Shown here piece by piece: positions 48,409 through 61,881 of a stretch of 64,000 nucleotides of DNA (the stretch's first letter is position 1; each line of letters opens with the position of its first letter). Both the position numbers and the translations under genes were made by a program. Source of the stretch: Cunninghamella blakesleeana (Eukaryota; Mucoromycota; Mucoromycetes; Mucorales; Cunninghamellaceae); the NCBI GenBank assembly GCA_017871115.1, contig JAFCIZ010000001.1:4941501-5005500 (forward strand), in the 5' to 3' direction. The notes beneath the pieces are model-generated. The model saw only the letters and a list, made by a program, of their open reading frames with translations. It ran no database searches and was not told the DNA's origin.

Positions 48409-49416
48409 ATGATACCTTCAACAACTTATAGTGCACCATTATCTTCTACTAAAGAAGGGTTACCATTAAGACCTTTATCAGCCAATTTATCCTCACCCAC
48501 TTCACCACTTGCACAAAGAAGAAAACGAAATAATAAAAATTTATCATTATGCCTTACACCATCCTCTTCAACCCAATTAGATATCAATCAATTCATACCA
48601 CCCTCCACACCTTTTCAACCCAAACAAGTAAAATATTATGAAAATGGACCTATTTGTATATTACCCGGTATTTATCTTGGAGATGAATACAATGCTACCA
48701 ATGATGAACAATTAAAATTATATAAAATCAATTACATTATGAATGTTGCTACAGAAGTAAATCATCCAAGGCTAGATTCTTTTGATAAATGGGATAGTAA
48801 TGATGATGACCAAGTGTTACCATGCCCTACTTTATCCACCTCATCCTCTTCTACCAATTCATCCTCGTCTTCTTCATTATCTTTAACAACTTCTTCATCA
48901 CCTACATCATCTTCATCATCGCCATCATCAGAAAATAATAAAATGATTAAATATAAAAAACGATCATGGCATCATCAAATCATGGACAATGATCAATCTA
49001 GTTTGAAGGAATTGCATGACGCTGTAATGGATATAGTCTTTGTAAAAGAATTAAACAATAAAAACATTTTAATCCATTGCCAATGTGGGTTGGCTCGATC
49101 TGCATCCATTATCATTGCTTATGTGATGTATACTCGTCAATTGTCTATGCAAATGGCTCTTTTGGAAGTGAAAAAACAAGCTCCTCACATCAATCCCAAT
49201 TTCTCATTAATGTATCATTTAAGAGAATATGAACGCTGGTTAATGGTAAAAGGTTGGTCTAAAAAATCAATTCAACATAAATCTTCAACTGAAACTATTA
49301 AAGCTTCTAATAGTAGCTTTGTGGCCAAATGGAAAAATTTTAAATATAAATCTATTTATCGTCATCAATGGTGGCGTTCTACTACTGCTACATCTAATAC
49401 ATCATCATCTAATTAA
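48409..49416 (+). CDS. Dual-specificity protein phosphatase (MAPK phosphatase-like)
   Basis: Single exon, 335 aa. DSP domain from about residue 80: ILPGIYLGDEYNATNDEQL, then INYIMNVATEVNHP, and the P-loop HCQCGLARSAS (HCx5R signature, catalytic Cys about residue 224) followed by IIIAYVMYTRQLSMQMAL and the C-terminal helices. A candidate general-acid Asp is in HQIMDNDQSS. Between the NVATE strand and that Asp lies a Ser/Thr-rich insertion of about 75 residues. Like yeast Msg5 and fission-yeast Pmp1, it probably dephosphorylates a MAP kinase; docking sites are not evident by eye. N-terminal 75 residues are disordered and basic. Confidence 0.88.
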   Translation: MIPSTTYSAPLSSTKEGLPLRPLSANLSSPTSPLAQRRKRNNKNLSLCLTPSSSTQLDINQFIPPSTPFQPKQVKYYENGPICILPGIYLGDEYNATNDEQLKLYKINYIMNVATEVNHPRLDSFDKWDSNDDDQVLPCPTLSTSSSSTNSSSSSSLSLTTSSSPTSSSSSPSSENNKMIKYKKRSWHHQIMDNDQSSLKELHDAVMDIVFVKELNNKNILIHCQCGLARSASIIIAYVMYTRQLSMQMALLEVKKQAPHINPNFSLMYHLREYERWLMVKGWSKKSIQHKSSTETIKASNSSFVAKWKNFKYKSIYRHQWWRSTTATSNTSSSN

Positions 49417-50092
49417 TTAAAATTATCTTTGGGCTGATTTCTTTTTTTTTTTATTTTGGGCGGGCCATCCCAAAAAAAAAAAAAAATTGAAAATAGAATA
49501 TATATAATTTTTTAATAGTATGATGTGTAACATGGTTTATATATATAACACTTTCCCCTTTTTATCCTTATTTATTAGTATTATTATTATTATATTATTA
49601 TATTATTATTATTATTACGTATTATTACTTATTATATATATATATTACATTGTATTTGATTTTGTACAAGTTTTTTTTATTTATTTATATTATAATGATT
49701 ACGTACGTACGTATAAAAACAATAACAAAAATATATATATATAATATATATAATATTATTTTTGTATATAAGATTCATTTATTCATCCTTTTATTATTAT
49801 ATATATTTATTAATTTGTTTAATAAAGAAATAAAATTAAATGCTATATATATATATACAACATTTTTTTAAAAAAAGAATTATTCTGTAATACAATATTC
49901 ATTTAAAAAGTAATATCAAAACATTTAAAAATAAGTAGTAGACATATCGATTGTTTCTTTGTTTATCTAAAGTCAATATTTAGTAATAATCAATTAAGCT
50001 TTCATTTTGATTTTTTTTTTTTTTTTTTTTTTGAAAAAAGATGAATCATTTATTAATTATAAATAGAAACTTGAAAAAATAATATTTATATT

Positions 50093-50131
<39 letters not shown>

Positions 50132-50255
50132 TAAAAAAAAAGAAATAAAAATGTGTTAGAGAAAAAGATGAAACTAATCATAGATAAGGAGAAGTTTAGT
50201 GTGTTATATAAAGGAGTGGGGTAGGAGGTGTTTATGTGTGTAGGAGTGTAGAGAT
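49417..50255. other. Convergent intergenic stretch with TA repeats
   Basis: AT-rich with TAT/TA repeats (for example 50092-50131), a GTAC-GTAC-GTAC stretch near 49702 and T-runs. Shared 3' space of the phosphatase and the four-helix gene. No RNA gene recognised. Confidence 0.5.
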
Positions 50256-51141
50256 TTATTGAGTAGTAGAAGAAACTTTCTTATCATCAGGAATGAATTC
50301 TTTTCCAGCAACATAAATGACTTGTTGTTTTTCATCAATAGTATCATTTTTCATCATTGGCATAGGTGAATATTGAATAACAATTTCTTGTTGTTGATAT
50401 TCTTCTTGTTCTTTTTGTTGTTGTTTTGCATATGAATGAATAGCAAAGGCAAAGTGGAGTTTTAATAACATGTTGACGGCCATAGCGAAAACAATTATCC
50501 ATGCACTTTGAATATAAACTTGTTCACAAGTTTCCATATCCAATTCTACTGATTCTTCTTGAATGATTTCTTTACAAATATCTGTATGTAACGTAAATAA
50601 CATGACTGCACTACCGATAGCAAATACTGTATGTAATCCAAAATCAGTCCAGTAATATACATTAAATAATCGTAATTTCTTTACATTATTCTAAAAAAAA
50701 AAAAAAAGAATTGATCAAATAAATATTAATAATTAAATGTATATTATAAAATGGATAATGATTATTTTTCTTTTTTTTTTTTTTTTGCTCAGCTGATCAA
50801 TATATAGGATGATTATTAATTATTTACTTTTAATACACCAATAGCACCAGCTAAACAAGCTAATCCAGAAAGATAAGAGTATAAAGTTAAACCATAGATG
50901 GTTCCTTGATCAAACTCTTGAAAAGCATCTGACATTGCAGTTAAAGTTAATCCACTGTATAAGTGAGTAACAGTACCCACAAGTGCCAAGAATAAAGTCG
51001 CAGTTCTATTCCATATATAAAATGTGGAAAAAAAAAGATTAATTATATATTATAATTACTTATTTTTCTTTAATTCATTTTATTATTATATTCGTTATAT
51101 TTATTTTACCTTAAACTAATACAAAAACAACAGTTTTTCAT
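50256..51141 (-). CDS. Four-helix membrane protein, MARVEL/tetraspan-like
   Basis: Three exons on the minus strand: 51141-51110, 51005-50828, 50690-50256, 214 aa. The 32-base first exon encodes MKNCCFCISL, and the joined helix continues RTATLFLALVGTVTHLYSGL. The Cys cluster at the very N-terminus is a plausible palmitoylation site. Further membrane segments are LTLYSYLSGLACLAGAIGVL, DFGLHTVFAIGSAVMLFTL and AWIIVFAMAVNMLLKLHFAF. The C-terminal tail is Gln/Glu-rich. Between helices 3 and 4 is a loop with two Cys (residues around DICKEIIQ..METCEQ), which could pair. Layout fits fungal MARVEL-like or tetraspan proteins; no specific family assigned. Confidence 0.65.
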
Positions 51142-52066
51142 ATTATATATATATATAAAAAGTAAAAGTAAAAAAATAAAATAAAATAAAAAATGTAGAT
51201 AAAAAAAAAATATAAAAGTGAAAAAGAAAAGTAAAAAAAAAAAGAGAAACAAACTTAGTAAATTCTATTAAAAAAATCAGCGGCGGAAATTGAATTTTTT
51301 TTAAAAAAAAACATGTATTATATATTATTCCAAGTATAAAAACGCATGTCATCGTCATCATCTATTATTCTTACTATTATCTTTTTCATATTAAAACAGA
51401 ATAGTTAAAAATAAAAAAAACCACTATACCCAAGTTGTTTTTTTTAAAATAATAATAATAATAATATAAATAATGCTTTTTCTATTTTTTTTTAGCGGAT
51501 AAACTAAAATAAAAAAAATATTTATTCCGAAGCTTGACATTCTTCATTGATTGGCCAAGATTGAGCCAATTCTAACCATGTAAATAGTATGTTAAACCAT
51601 TATCATCACCAACTACATAAATACACATATCATTTTTAATCATTCCCCATAAAAAACTTATTAAATAATCAATAATCATCCTTTTTCTTTTTTTTCTTTT
51701 TTTATTATTATTCTCATTAATACTGGCTGAAACTATTTAAACTAATTTATTCATCACTATTAATAAATAAATGAAATGGGTTTCGAAGTGGTTTAAAGCA
51801 CCGGTTCAATGTGTTTCTACATATTTACAAGTACATTCATTTTTTTTTCTTTATCACAAGATAATCTATTGTACAACAAAATAGAAATAAAGGGAAAAAA
51901 AAAAATTATAGGGCAAAAATAATAATAGTAATAATAGTAATAATAAATTAAATTATGTTCTATTTTTGGAATACACCTATTGCATAAGTTAATCATTTTA
52001 AAGTCTTTATTTTTTTAAAAAAATGACGTATCATTTTTATATTATTATATTTTTTTATTTACTTGT
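51142..52066. other. Intergenic, four-helix gene to Zn2Cys6 gene
   Basis: Upstream of the four-helix gene and downstream of the Zn2Cys6 factor (both minus strand). A/T runs; a short GC-richer patch near 51525-51580. No gene supported. Confidence 0.5.
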
Positions 52067-54923
52067 TTATATAAAAAACGTCCACGTATTATCATCCATT
52101 GGTTTTGATGCTTCATAATGGTTATTATTATTATTATTATTGTTATTGTTATTGTTATTGTTATTTTCAGAAGACAATGGTGGATGTGATAATAAAAAAG
52201 GATCTGGAATAGAAGAAAAAGTGGCAAAAGGTGGAAAGCTAGGTGTAGAAAGAAAATGAGAAGGATGAAATGATGAAGAGGAAGAAACAGATGAATAGCG
52301 GTTATTATTATTATTATTATTATTATTAAGGGTAGAAGGGTAAAGTGTCGGATGTAAAGTTTCTAATATAGATTCATTAAATGGATAATGATGGATATCT
52401 TGTCTTGTCATATCATAAGGCGTAGTAGTAGTAGTCGTAGTCGTAGTAGTAGAACAGTATATCTTTTTATTTTGATTTATATGACTAGATGGTAAATATG
52501 ATGACAATGGATGAATAGAATTATTATGATGAGTTGTACTGGAAATAGTAAAATAATCACCATTGGTTGGAGATGCTGATGTTATTAATGGTATAGTGGT
52601 TGGAATCATCATTGGGATATCTATTAAAGGTTCTGTAGTTGCTGTTATGGACGTATTAGTAAATGAATTATCATTATGGGTAGCTTGCTGTTGTTGAAAT
52701 AAAGTGTTTATATTATATTGATTTTTTTTAATGGAATGATAAGTAGTAGGTATTTTATTTTTATGAATACTTGCTTTTTTCTTTTGGGGAGAATGTTGAA
52801 ATAACAGTTTATTTAATTGTTCATGATCTATATCGCCTCGAGATTTTATTTTTTTTCCATATTGTCTTGAAATTAGTAATGATGATGATGCTATTTGATT
52901 TGTTTCTTTGATTTCTTCTTGAAAATTGATCATTTTGGTAATGTTGTTGTCGTTGTTGTTTGATATGTCCATTATATCCAAGTTAAAAGATGTTGGTAAT
53001 TGTTGATATAAAAAAGTTGAACAATTTTTTGCATAGATGGACGTAGATGGTTCTTTATTCAATACTTTTTTTAATTGCTGTAACAAAGTGATAAAAGGAA
53101 TAGCCTGATAATGGTCGTATTCATCAATAGAACGCAATTGAAAAACCGGGATGGAAATAGCATAGACTATTGCTCTGTATTTTACAAGTTCAAATGATCT
53201 ATTGGTGATATCTATGTCTTCTTTGTTAGTTGATAGAGAATTAATATGCTGTATTATTTCCTGACTAGCAGTCATACACCGTTTTATAATTGTATCCTTT
53301 TGGTCATAAACATCTTTTTTTTGAATCAGTTCATTTTTTATATTGCCAATAAAATCAAAGCTTGTTAAATATTGACTACCAAAGAGCTGAATAGTTAAAA
53401 TAGAGTGATAAAGACGAATTACCATATTTGACAATATATTGGATGGAGGGTCCATGGAGTTTAAATCTTGGCATTTTTCCTAAAAATTAAATATTCACTG
53501 TATTAGAGAGTAATTATTTTAACATGTATATATATATATAAGCAAATAAAAATAGATTTACCATTATTGTACTCATTGGTATAGGCATAAGGGTATACTT
53601 GTTGGATAAAAGAAAATGAAAAAAAGTAGTGTATTTCACCAAAATATGCCAAGTAATGGATGATTCAAGATTAGAAGATACAATTTTAGATGATGATAGT
53701 AATGAAGAGAAATGAAATTCCATATAATCATCATAATGATGCAAATAAAAAGAAAACCAAACTTGCCATGCATATAAAATAGATTGTAATATAGTCATTG
53801 TTGTTTTGATACTTTCATGGTGGTGATGATGAGGGTCCGTATGATCACGAGTTGTTGTTATAAAAGATGCTAATCTATCTAACCATCCTTGAGCTAATTT
53901 GGAAGTCATATACGCTTGTTCATCACATACATGAATGCATTGGTAGTGGATGATTAAAATGGATGACTGAATTAATAAAATAAATTGGGTGGCATTATTG
54001 ATTTGATAGGGTAATGAAGAACCCTTTGTTGCTGCTGTTGGTGGAAATGTGAATTGAAGATATCGATGGGAAGCTATTTCATAAAAATAATGCGCTACTT
54101 TTTCATAATGATTAGACCCGAACACTTGATAGGCTGCTAAAAATGTTAGAGCCAGAACCATTTCTAAAAATAATAATAGTGTATCATGATGATGCTCATT
54201 TTTTTTTTCGTGACGATATAGAGGTTTGCTGAAAGGTGAGAAAATTGGGAAATAAGATTCAGCATGATTCAAAACAATATCCAAATCCGAAACTTTAATA
54301 AATAAAGAATAAAGTGTATTGTATTTTGAAAAAATCAAAAGAGCTTCTTTCATTAATTTGATTGGAAATGGGACAGGTTTTAAAGAGAGGGACTGTTGTT
54401 GGTACCATTCTTGAAATGTATATTCCAAGGCTGACCATATTTTATTAGGATGACAAGTTATATGGTAAAAATCAAATAATAAAGGCGGACAACGAGTAGT
54501 GGTATTATTGTTAGGTTGATCCCTGATTGTTGATGAAAACAAGTCATGTGTGAAGGTTATTTTATAAAGATACTGCCAATTAAAATTCGTTTCAGTGTGT
54601 TGGATCCTTTTTTCAGTCGTATTTGTTTTAAATGAGGGCAACGATGGGCTTGGTTCATATTTACAGTGCTTTTTATCTTTTTTACATCTTTGACAAGGTT
54701 GAACTACAAATAAATAAATAAATAAACAAATAAAGATTAAAAATGAATATATCAAACTATTTATTTACTTTTGTATTTTTATTTTAATAGTGAATATTAT
54801 AGTATTACACCCATCACATTTCATTTTCTTTGTTCTACATCCTTGACATGCTTTAGTTACTTTTCTTCTTTTTAATGGGTAATCAGTTGAAGAGGAGGAA
54901 TGCCACTTCAAGTTATTACACAT
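52067..54923 (-). CDS. Zn(II)2Cys6 transcription factor
   Basis: Three exons on the minus strand: 54923-54809, 54703-53562, 53479-52067, 889 aa. The binuclear cluster is split by the first intron; joining with GTAATA..TTGTAG gives CQGCRTKKMKCDG and FQPCQRCKKDKKHC, spacing C-x2-C-x6-C-x5-C-x2-C-x6-C, as in the Gal4 class, preceded by the basic KRRKVTKA. The middle is helix-rich (LLFLEMVLALTFLAAYQVFG; VLNHAESYFPIFSPF) as in fungal regulatory domains, though I could not place the standard family motif. The C-terminal 300 residues are poly-N, poly-T and Ser/Pro-rich. Target genes unknown; no metabolic cluster is next to it. Confidence 0.84.
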
Positions 54924-57899
54924 TCAAGTTGTATAAATAAATATATGTATATATATGTCTATATATATATATACATATATAAATACATATAAATATATAA
55001 AAATATATATTCACGTATATTCACATATATAAATATATAAAAAATATATCTATATATCTATATTTATATATATAATATATATATTTTATATATATATATA
55101 TATTATATATTATATATTATATATATGTATATATATGTATATAGGTATATATGTATATATGTATGTATGTATGTATATATGTATTAATATGAATATAAAT
55201 AATGTATAAGCTACTCTGTTACTAATCAGTTAATTGATTAGAAATTAATATAAAGATAAATTTTAAAAGTGAAAACTGATAAGATCTTTATAAAAGAATA
55301 AAAGAAAAAAGTAAAAGAAAGAAAAAATTAAAACAAGACAGAATTTTTTTATTACATTGTTTTTATTATACTCCGCTTATTGTTATATAAAGGTTTTCTT
55401 TTTACTCAATAAAAACAATACATCATAAAATGTCAATAATAATGCTAATAATCATACTAATACTAATAATAATAACAATAACAAATGTTATTATAGATAC
55501 TATTCATTTTCATTCAAGTAGTTTCAGAATAAAAAAAAAAAAAAGGATTCTATTACGTAGTTTAATTGTACTTGCTTTGTTTTAGTTATAGTACTCATAT
55601 GACTTTTTTGTTTTGATTTTACATCTTTTTAATTACCATGAACATCACTTGTCAAAAGTTTCGGTACCTTCGGAATACATCCTTTCAAGACTGATTTAGT
55701 ATAAAAATGCCGTTTTAAGCTTTTTGTTTTTTATTTTTTTTAGCTAGCTCCGTTCTCTTAATTTTCTTTTTTTTTTCTTTTATTTATTATTTTTTCGTTT
55801 GATGTTCTTGATTATTTTATGATCTTTTTACTTTATTATTATTATTCATCATTTATAACTATGAATAAAATCAATGTATTTTTTTTTTTTTTTTTTTTGA
55901 TTTTCTTCATGTTTGTTATTCTATTTATTCAAATAGAATTTACTTACTTGACTCACATGGGTTACACACTTTATTTTGTTGTTATGGCCCCGAATAAAAA
56001 GTTTATTTTATTATCAAAGCAAATGATTGGTTATAATGGAAAGCAATCATTGCCATAATAATAAAGTTGTAATAATAATAACAAAATGGATTGAAACAGC
56101 TTTTTTTTTATTTTTTAATGGATGCCTAGGAATCGAAACTGAAAAAAAAAAAAGAAATTGGGTAAGAAAATTATATTTTTTCGAAGAAAATCTTATGAAA
56201 TTCCGTTTCCTTTTAAAGTTTTTTATTTCTTTTTTTATTAATATTAATATAACTGAGTTCTAACATTAATTCATGCAAAAATAATAATAATTATTATTGA
56301 AAAAAAAAAAAAAATAGAGTAGATTTAACCGATAGATATTGAAAAAATTATTATTGGTCTAGAAGTTTGTATGGAAAGATGAACTTGATACGTATCCTTT
56401 TTATAGGATATGTACCTATTATGCACAGCAAAAAGAGGACTTTTTAATATTATTAAAATAGAAAACAATAAAAATAACTATTCTACTAGACTAACCCAAA
56501 ATATAAAAATATAAAGATATACATCGGGAATGAATTGATCTTAGCAATTATCATGTATAAAATTATTGATTACATTAGATTTTATGTAGTTTATTATTAG
56601 TATATTCTATTTTTTTTTTCTTATTTTCTAATTTTCATTATTTGTGTTGCCATAGATACTGGATATAAAAGGAACGTCCTTAATAAGGAAGTTTTAACAA
56701 ATTAATGCTAGTTAATTTTTTAATATATCTATTTTCTACCTACATATGATCACTCTTTTTCTTTTTTTTATTTTAAAAAAAAGCATGTATATAAGTGATA
56801 TATCACAAAAAAACATGATCATCATCATCATTGTCATTCTTAATTCATCTTTTTTTCACTCTCTCTCTTTTTTTTTTTTAATTAAATTTTTAATTTTTTA
56901 TTACGTACACATATGTAGTCAAGGAAAGAAGAGCTAAGGTAACGAATTTTTAAACGCCGTTAAAAATCCAGTCTTTGATAGACCCAGAGTCAAAAGGAGA
57001 TACAAAAATAGTTGTTGAACAATAGAATATAAATATATATATATATTTATCTTTTTTAAAGTTAATGGCAACAAGCTTTTATTTCAATGTTATGATTTTA
57101 TAATGTATTTATATACATTGAATGGATTTTTTTTAAGAAAATAAAATAAAGAAAGGGAGCTTTTTATAAAAGGAGCAACCAGGTTAAAAAGATTTAGGTA
57201 TTAATATATATTTGTTCTAATAGAATATATATATAAATATATATTTATATAAATGTAAGGTATAGTAGCCTAAGGTATATATATATTTATCATTTCTATA
57301 TCTATTCTTTTTTTACTAGTAAACCCTTTTTAAATTGATTGAGGTAACATAACTCGTGTTGTACTTTATACTATTTGTTGTTACTGTGTTTTAAAAAAAA
57401 GTTCCCCGCTATTATTATTATACTTGTTATATAATCCCTCGCTCTTTCTTCTCCTCCCCCCCAAGAAAAAAATAAAAAATCTTAAATTGTTTAATACTTT
57501 TGGTTCTTTTCCCCCAAAAAATCTTTTTTTTTTTTTTTTTTTTGATCCCCTTTAAAAAAAAAATTAAAACTCACTCCTTTCTCACAAAATAAGCTTATTC
57601 CATTTAATTCTGATGTTCACACAGCAATTTTTTTCCTCTCTTTCTTTTTCTTTTTCTTTTTTTTTTTTATTATTATTATTATTTAACCTTTTTATTTTAT
57701 TTTTTCTTATTTTAATTATTATTATTATTCTGAACACCACTCTTCATTCCCTTTCTCTCTCTTTTTATCTAAACTCTCCTTCTTTCCTTCCTTTCCCTTT
57801 CTTTTATAATAATAATAATAATAATATTAATAATAATAATAACATATTTATAACCATATAATAACCATTTAGTTTTTACTATTCATAAACTTTTGAATT
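54924..57899. other. Three-kilobase gene-poor region
   Basis: Begins with TA/TATG-type tandem sequence (about 54935-55195). The rest has T-runs, TTTAAA stretches and isolated GC-richer islets (about 55655-55700, 56635-56700), none with an open frame. The last 500 bases before the ankyrin gene are pyrimidine-rich with a run of seven or eight C near 57452. Long leaders or 5' UTR introns cannot be excluded. Confidence 0.5.
54935..55195. repeat. TA-rich tandem sequence
   Basis: Overlapping TATATA, ATAAAT and GTATATAT units over about 260 bases immediately upstream of the Zn2Cys6 gene start. Confidence 0.7.
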
Positions 57900-60261
57900 A
57901 TGGATGAAAAAAGACTTCAGAGAGTTGCTGAAGATCAACCATTAAATCCTAGAGATTGTATTATTGATTTATTTGAACAATTGGAAGATAGTAAGTTACG
58001 TCAGGTACTCAAAATTGAATTTAAGCGCTTATTAAACGATCATGATAGACTTGTTAATATGTTACAGCAACGTTCCGAAATGCTGGAAAATGATAATGAT
58101 AGCTTAAAAGTCACCATTGATGCTATGCAACAAAGGTATGAAAAGGCTGTACGTGAAATGCAATTTTTTAGAAAAAAATATGAAAAGGTAGCTAGTGAAC
58201 TAAATACTGCAACCTCTTCCATGATACCATCCCGATCTACTGGTTCTGAATTATCTTCCGATCATCATCAGCATCATCATCATCAGCAACAGCAACATCC
58301 TTCATATCCTTATCCACATCATCATCATCCACAACAATCCACGTCTACGCCTTCTTCTATAACCTCACCTTTATCTCCTCCTACTCCTTCTACTTTACCA
58401 CCACCTTCTCCTATGCATTCTCATCATTCTCATTCTTCTTCTTCTCATTCGCATCATCATCATTTACAGCACCACCAAATTAATGAAAATGAGGTTTATG
58501 ATCCTATTACTTCAGCCGACTTTATGAGACAAAAGTCGTTAACTAATCGATCAGTTAGTACAGCTTCTTCTTATGCTCCTTCACAATGGTCAAGTTCGGT
58601 AGCCACTTCGGCCTCCTCAACTATTTCTGAATGTCCACCTTTACCTCCTCCTCCTACTACTACTACTAATGCAAATTTATCATTATCATCCTCCATGACA
58701 ACTTCAAATAATAGTAATAGCATTAACAATAATAATAATAGCCCTATTAGAGTACGTACAAGACAAAATTCAAATGCTACCCAAGCAAGTGCTTATAGTA
58801 GTAATACAACTAATTCAAGTGATAATCAAAGTATTTATTCAAATGGTCAAAAATCAGATCAAGGATCTAAACATCAAAGTGTATATAGTAATGGTAGTGG
58901 TAAGTTATTAAAAAGCCATAAATAGATAAAAAGTGAAATAATAAAATAAAATAAAATCAATGATTCCAAAAATTCATATTTCCTTTTTATTATTATTATT
59001 ATAGGCTCTGTTCACTCTGTACCAATGACACCTGTAAGGTCAACGACAGTTGCTTCCGGTTATTCTGGTAATTCTTTAGTTCAACAAAGACGGGTTGATC
59101 CTTTAATCTTTGGTGGAGCTGATGGTTTATGGGAAACAATTGCAAAAAGTAAAGGAAGTGATGTCACAGTAGAAAAAATCATAAGGTAAGGAGTCGAACG
59201 AATATAAAATAATAATAAATGAAAATAGAGTTGATACAAAATAGAATAATCTATCATCATTCAAATAATGAAAAGAATGAATGAAAAGAGAAAGAAAAAA
59301 AAAAAAAAAAGGAAGAAGGAGGCAAAAAAAAAAAAGTATAAACAACAACAAGAGTGATTGTAGGAAGAAGGGGAACAAAATATATATAAACATATAGGAG
59401 AAAAAAATAAAATAAAAAAGAAGAATATTGAGAATCTTTTTTATTTATTTATTGTTGTCTTTTAGTAATTTCCTTCGACGAGGAGGATCACCTAATACAG
59501 CCAAACAATCCAATTCGGCCAATGCTGTCAGATATGGATATGGGTTAATACATGCATTAATAGTAACCAAAGCGCCAGGTTCATTAGATTTATTACTTCA
59601 ACAAGGTGCTAACCCTAATGCTATGACCTTAAGTCAGCAAGATGAAGATAAAGTGTCGCCATGTTACTTAGCTGCCAAAGTAGGGTGGTTAGCAGGCTTA
59701 CAGAAATTAGTACAAGCTGGAGGTGATTTAATGACCAGTCGAGGTGGTGGTAATAAAAATAAAACAGCTTTACATGTAGCTGCTGAGCATTGTCATGCTG
59801 CTGTTGTAGAATATATTGTTCAAGTAACGCGTGGTGCATTAAATACTATTGTTGATAACCAAGGTGCTACTGTTTTACATTATGCTTGTGCTTCAGGCCA
59901 TACAGATTTAGTTTCTTTATTAGCAAGACAATGTCAAATCCCAGTTTTACAAGCTGATTATCAAGAAGAATTACCTTTACATTGGGCTGTTCGTCAAGGT
60001 CGATTAGAAGTGGTAACTTTGTTAATTGAACGATTTGGTGTGGATTGTAATGCTTACATACCTAAAAAGGTACCCTCTCCTTTAGATATTGCTAAATCAT
60101 GTGGACATAAACGTTTGGTAGATTATTTAAAAGGGATCGGTGCTTTATCGAGTAAAAAATTAGATCGTAGAAGAGAAGAAGAATTATCTAAACAAGTCCC
60201 TGATCATTTTGCTTCCACCTTGGCTAAGCATGGACTTTTTGCTGATGGGGAGGGCTTTTAA
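57900..60261 (+). CDS. Coiled-coil ankyrin-repeat protein
   Basis: Exons 57900-58899, 59005-59185, 59466-60261, 658 aa. The N-terminus (PLNPRDCIIDLFEQLEDSKL) runs into a coiled coil to about residue 100 (LRQVLKIEFKRLLNDHDRLV; DAMQQRYEKAVREMQFFRKK). A disordered His/Ser/Pro-rich linker follows. The C-terminal part (about 400-640) carries ankyrin repeats such as PGSLDLLLQQGANPN, KTALHVAAEHCHAAVVEYIV, ATVLHYACASGHTDLVSLLA, LPLHWAVRQGRLEVVTLLIE and SPLDIAKSCGHKRLVDYLKG. The block around RRVDPLIFGGADGLWETIAK is conserved-looking and may be a family signature. Scaffold role inferred; no enzyme domain. Confidence 0.8.
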
Positions 60262-61475
60262 TTTTTTTAATTTTTTAATTTTTTTTTTTTTTATTATTAT
60301 TATTATAAATCATTTATTATTATTACTATTTTTTGCAACATCTATCGAAAAATGAAGAAAAAAAAAAAAAAATTAAAGTGGTAAAAAGAAAATGAAAAAA
60401 AAAAAAAGATTGATTCTTTTGTTTTGATTTTCTTTTTTATTTACTTATTTACTATATTATTATTATATTATTATTATTATTATTTTTATTACGTATTAGT
60501 TTAATTTTTTTTTTTATTCACTTGTATACCTTTTGGATGACTTATAGTCTATTGAACTTTGTTTCCTCGCTTATTTTATTTATTTTGTAAATTTTCTTTT
60601 ATTTTATTTTTTATTGAGTGTATGACAATAAATGGATAAACATTGGTTGTGTGTTATATTTTTTTTCTATTTTGTGTTCCCTTGACGGTTGAATACCAAA
60701 AGAAAAAAAAAGGAAAACAGAACAAAATAAAAACAAAAATCAAAATATAACTTTATTTTTTAAACCAGGTACTTGGAAAAATAAAAAGTAATAATTTTAG
60801 TTTAATCTAATTGACAGTAAAAACAACTATTAGAATAAGAAAAACAAAGAGAAAAAAAAAAAAAAGAGGGAGTTGAGGAGAAAGTAAAAGTTGATCTACA
60901 CATATAAAGAGTGGCAATTTAGTAATGATCTTAAGGAGGAAGAAGAAGAGGTTAAGTTGATCTTTTATATTTACAAAAAAGTAATACAAGTTTATATAAA
61001 ATAAAGGCACAAAAAAGTAACTCCGACTTAGGAATTGCCTTTTATATCCAAGTCTTTTTTCTATCTTTTTTTATAACTCTCTTTCCCTTTCCTTTTTTTA
61101 TTTTTTCACCTTTCTTTCTTTTTTATTTTTATTTTTCATATTAAATAAAATAAATATAAATATATAAATATATATATATATTGTATTATATATTAATATT
61201 TGTTTTTTTTATTTGTTTATAGCTTTTTTCTTCTTCCTTATACCCCCGTTCCCTTTCACTTTACTTTCATTCATTAACACAAGCTCCGTTACTCCATTAT
61301 TTTGATTTATTTATTTTTTCATCTCTTTTTAGTACTTTTGTAAGGTGCAACGATTATTTTTCATATTTACATATATCCTTTTTTTCCCCTTTTATTATAA
61401 CAATTTTGAAAACTTTTGACATTATATTCTCCACTCTTCTTTTTTCTTCTTCTCCTATAATTCTAAACAACAAAT
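60262..61475. other. Intergenic, ankyrin gene to kinase gene
   Basis: T/A runs and a TAT repeat; the second half (about 61040-61440) is pyrimidine-rich on the plus strand as expected for a promoter. No gene seen. Confidence 0.5.
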
Positions 61476-61846
61476 ATGCCTATTTTAGCAGTAACTAATT
61501 TAAAAAACAAATGGCATAAGAGAATATCTAAATCAAAAACTATAGATTTGCCAACGCCACCTGATACTGATACTGACAACAATGCTAATAAAACAAAATC
61601 ACCAACTACACCAACAACTACTACTACAACAAAAGACAAAGACAAAGATAAAAAGAAAAAAGCAAAGGATATATCACCTAGTCCTGATTATTTATTAAAT
61701 GGTATCAGTAATTATATATTTGATCGCCCACTTGGTCATGGGAAATTTAGCAAAGTCATGTTAGCAAAACATTATTTAACTGGTGAACAATATGCTATCA
61801 AGGTAAATTATAATAATAATAATAATAGTAAAATAAAGGAGTTCAA

Positions 61847-61881
<35 letters not shown>

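Noticed and set aside
54790..54815. Zn2Cys6 first intron donor at GTGTAA
   Set aside because: It puts the next exon out of frame; GTAATA two bases later restores frame and the exact cysteine spacing.
57613..57861. 82-codon ORF before the ankyrin gene
   Set aside because: Pyrimidine-tract read-through of Phe, Ser and Leu; promoter-like sequence.
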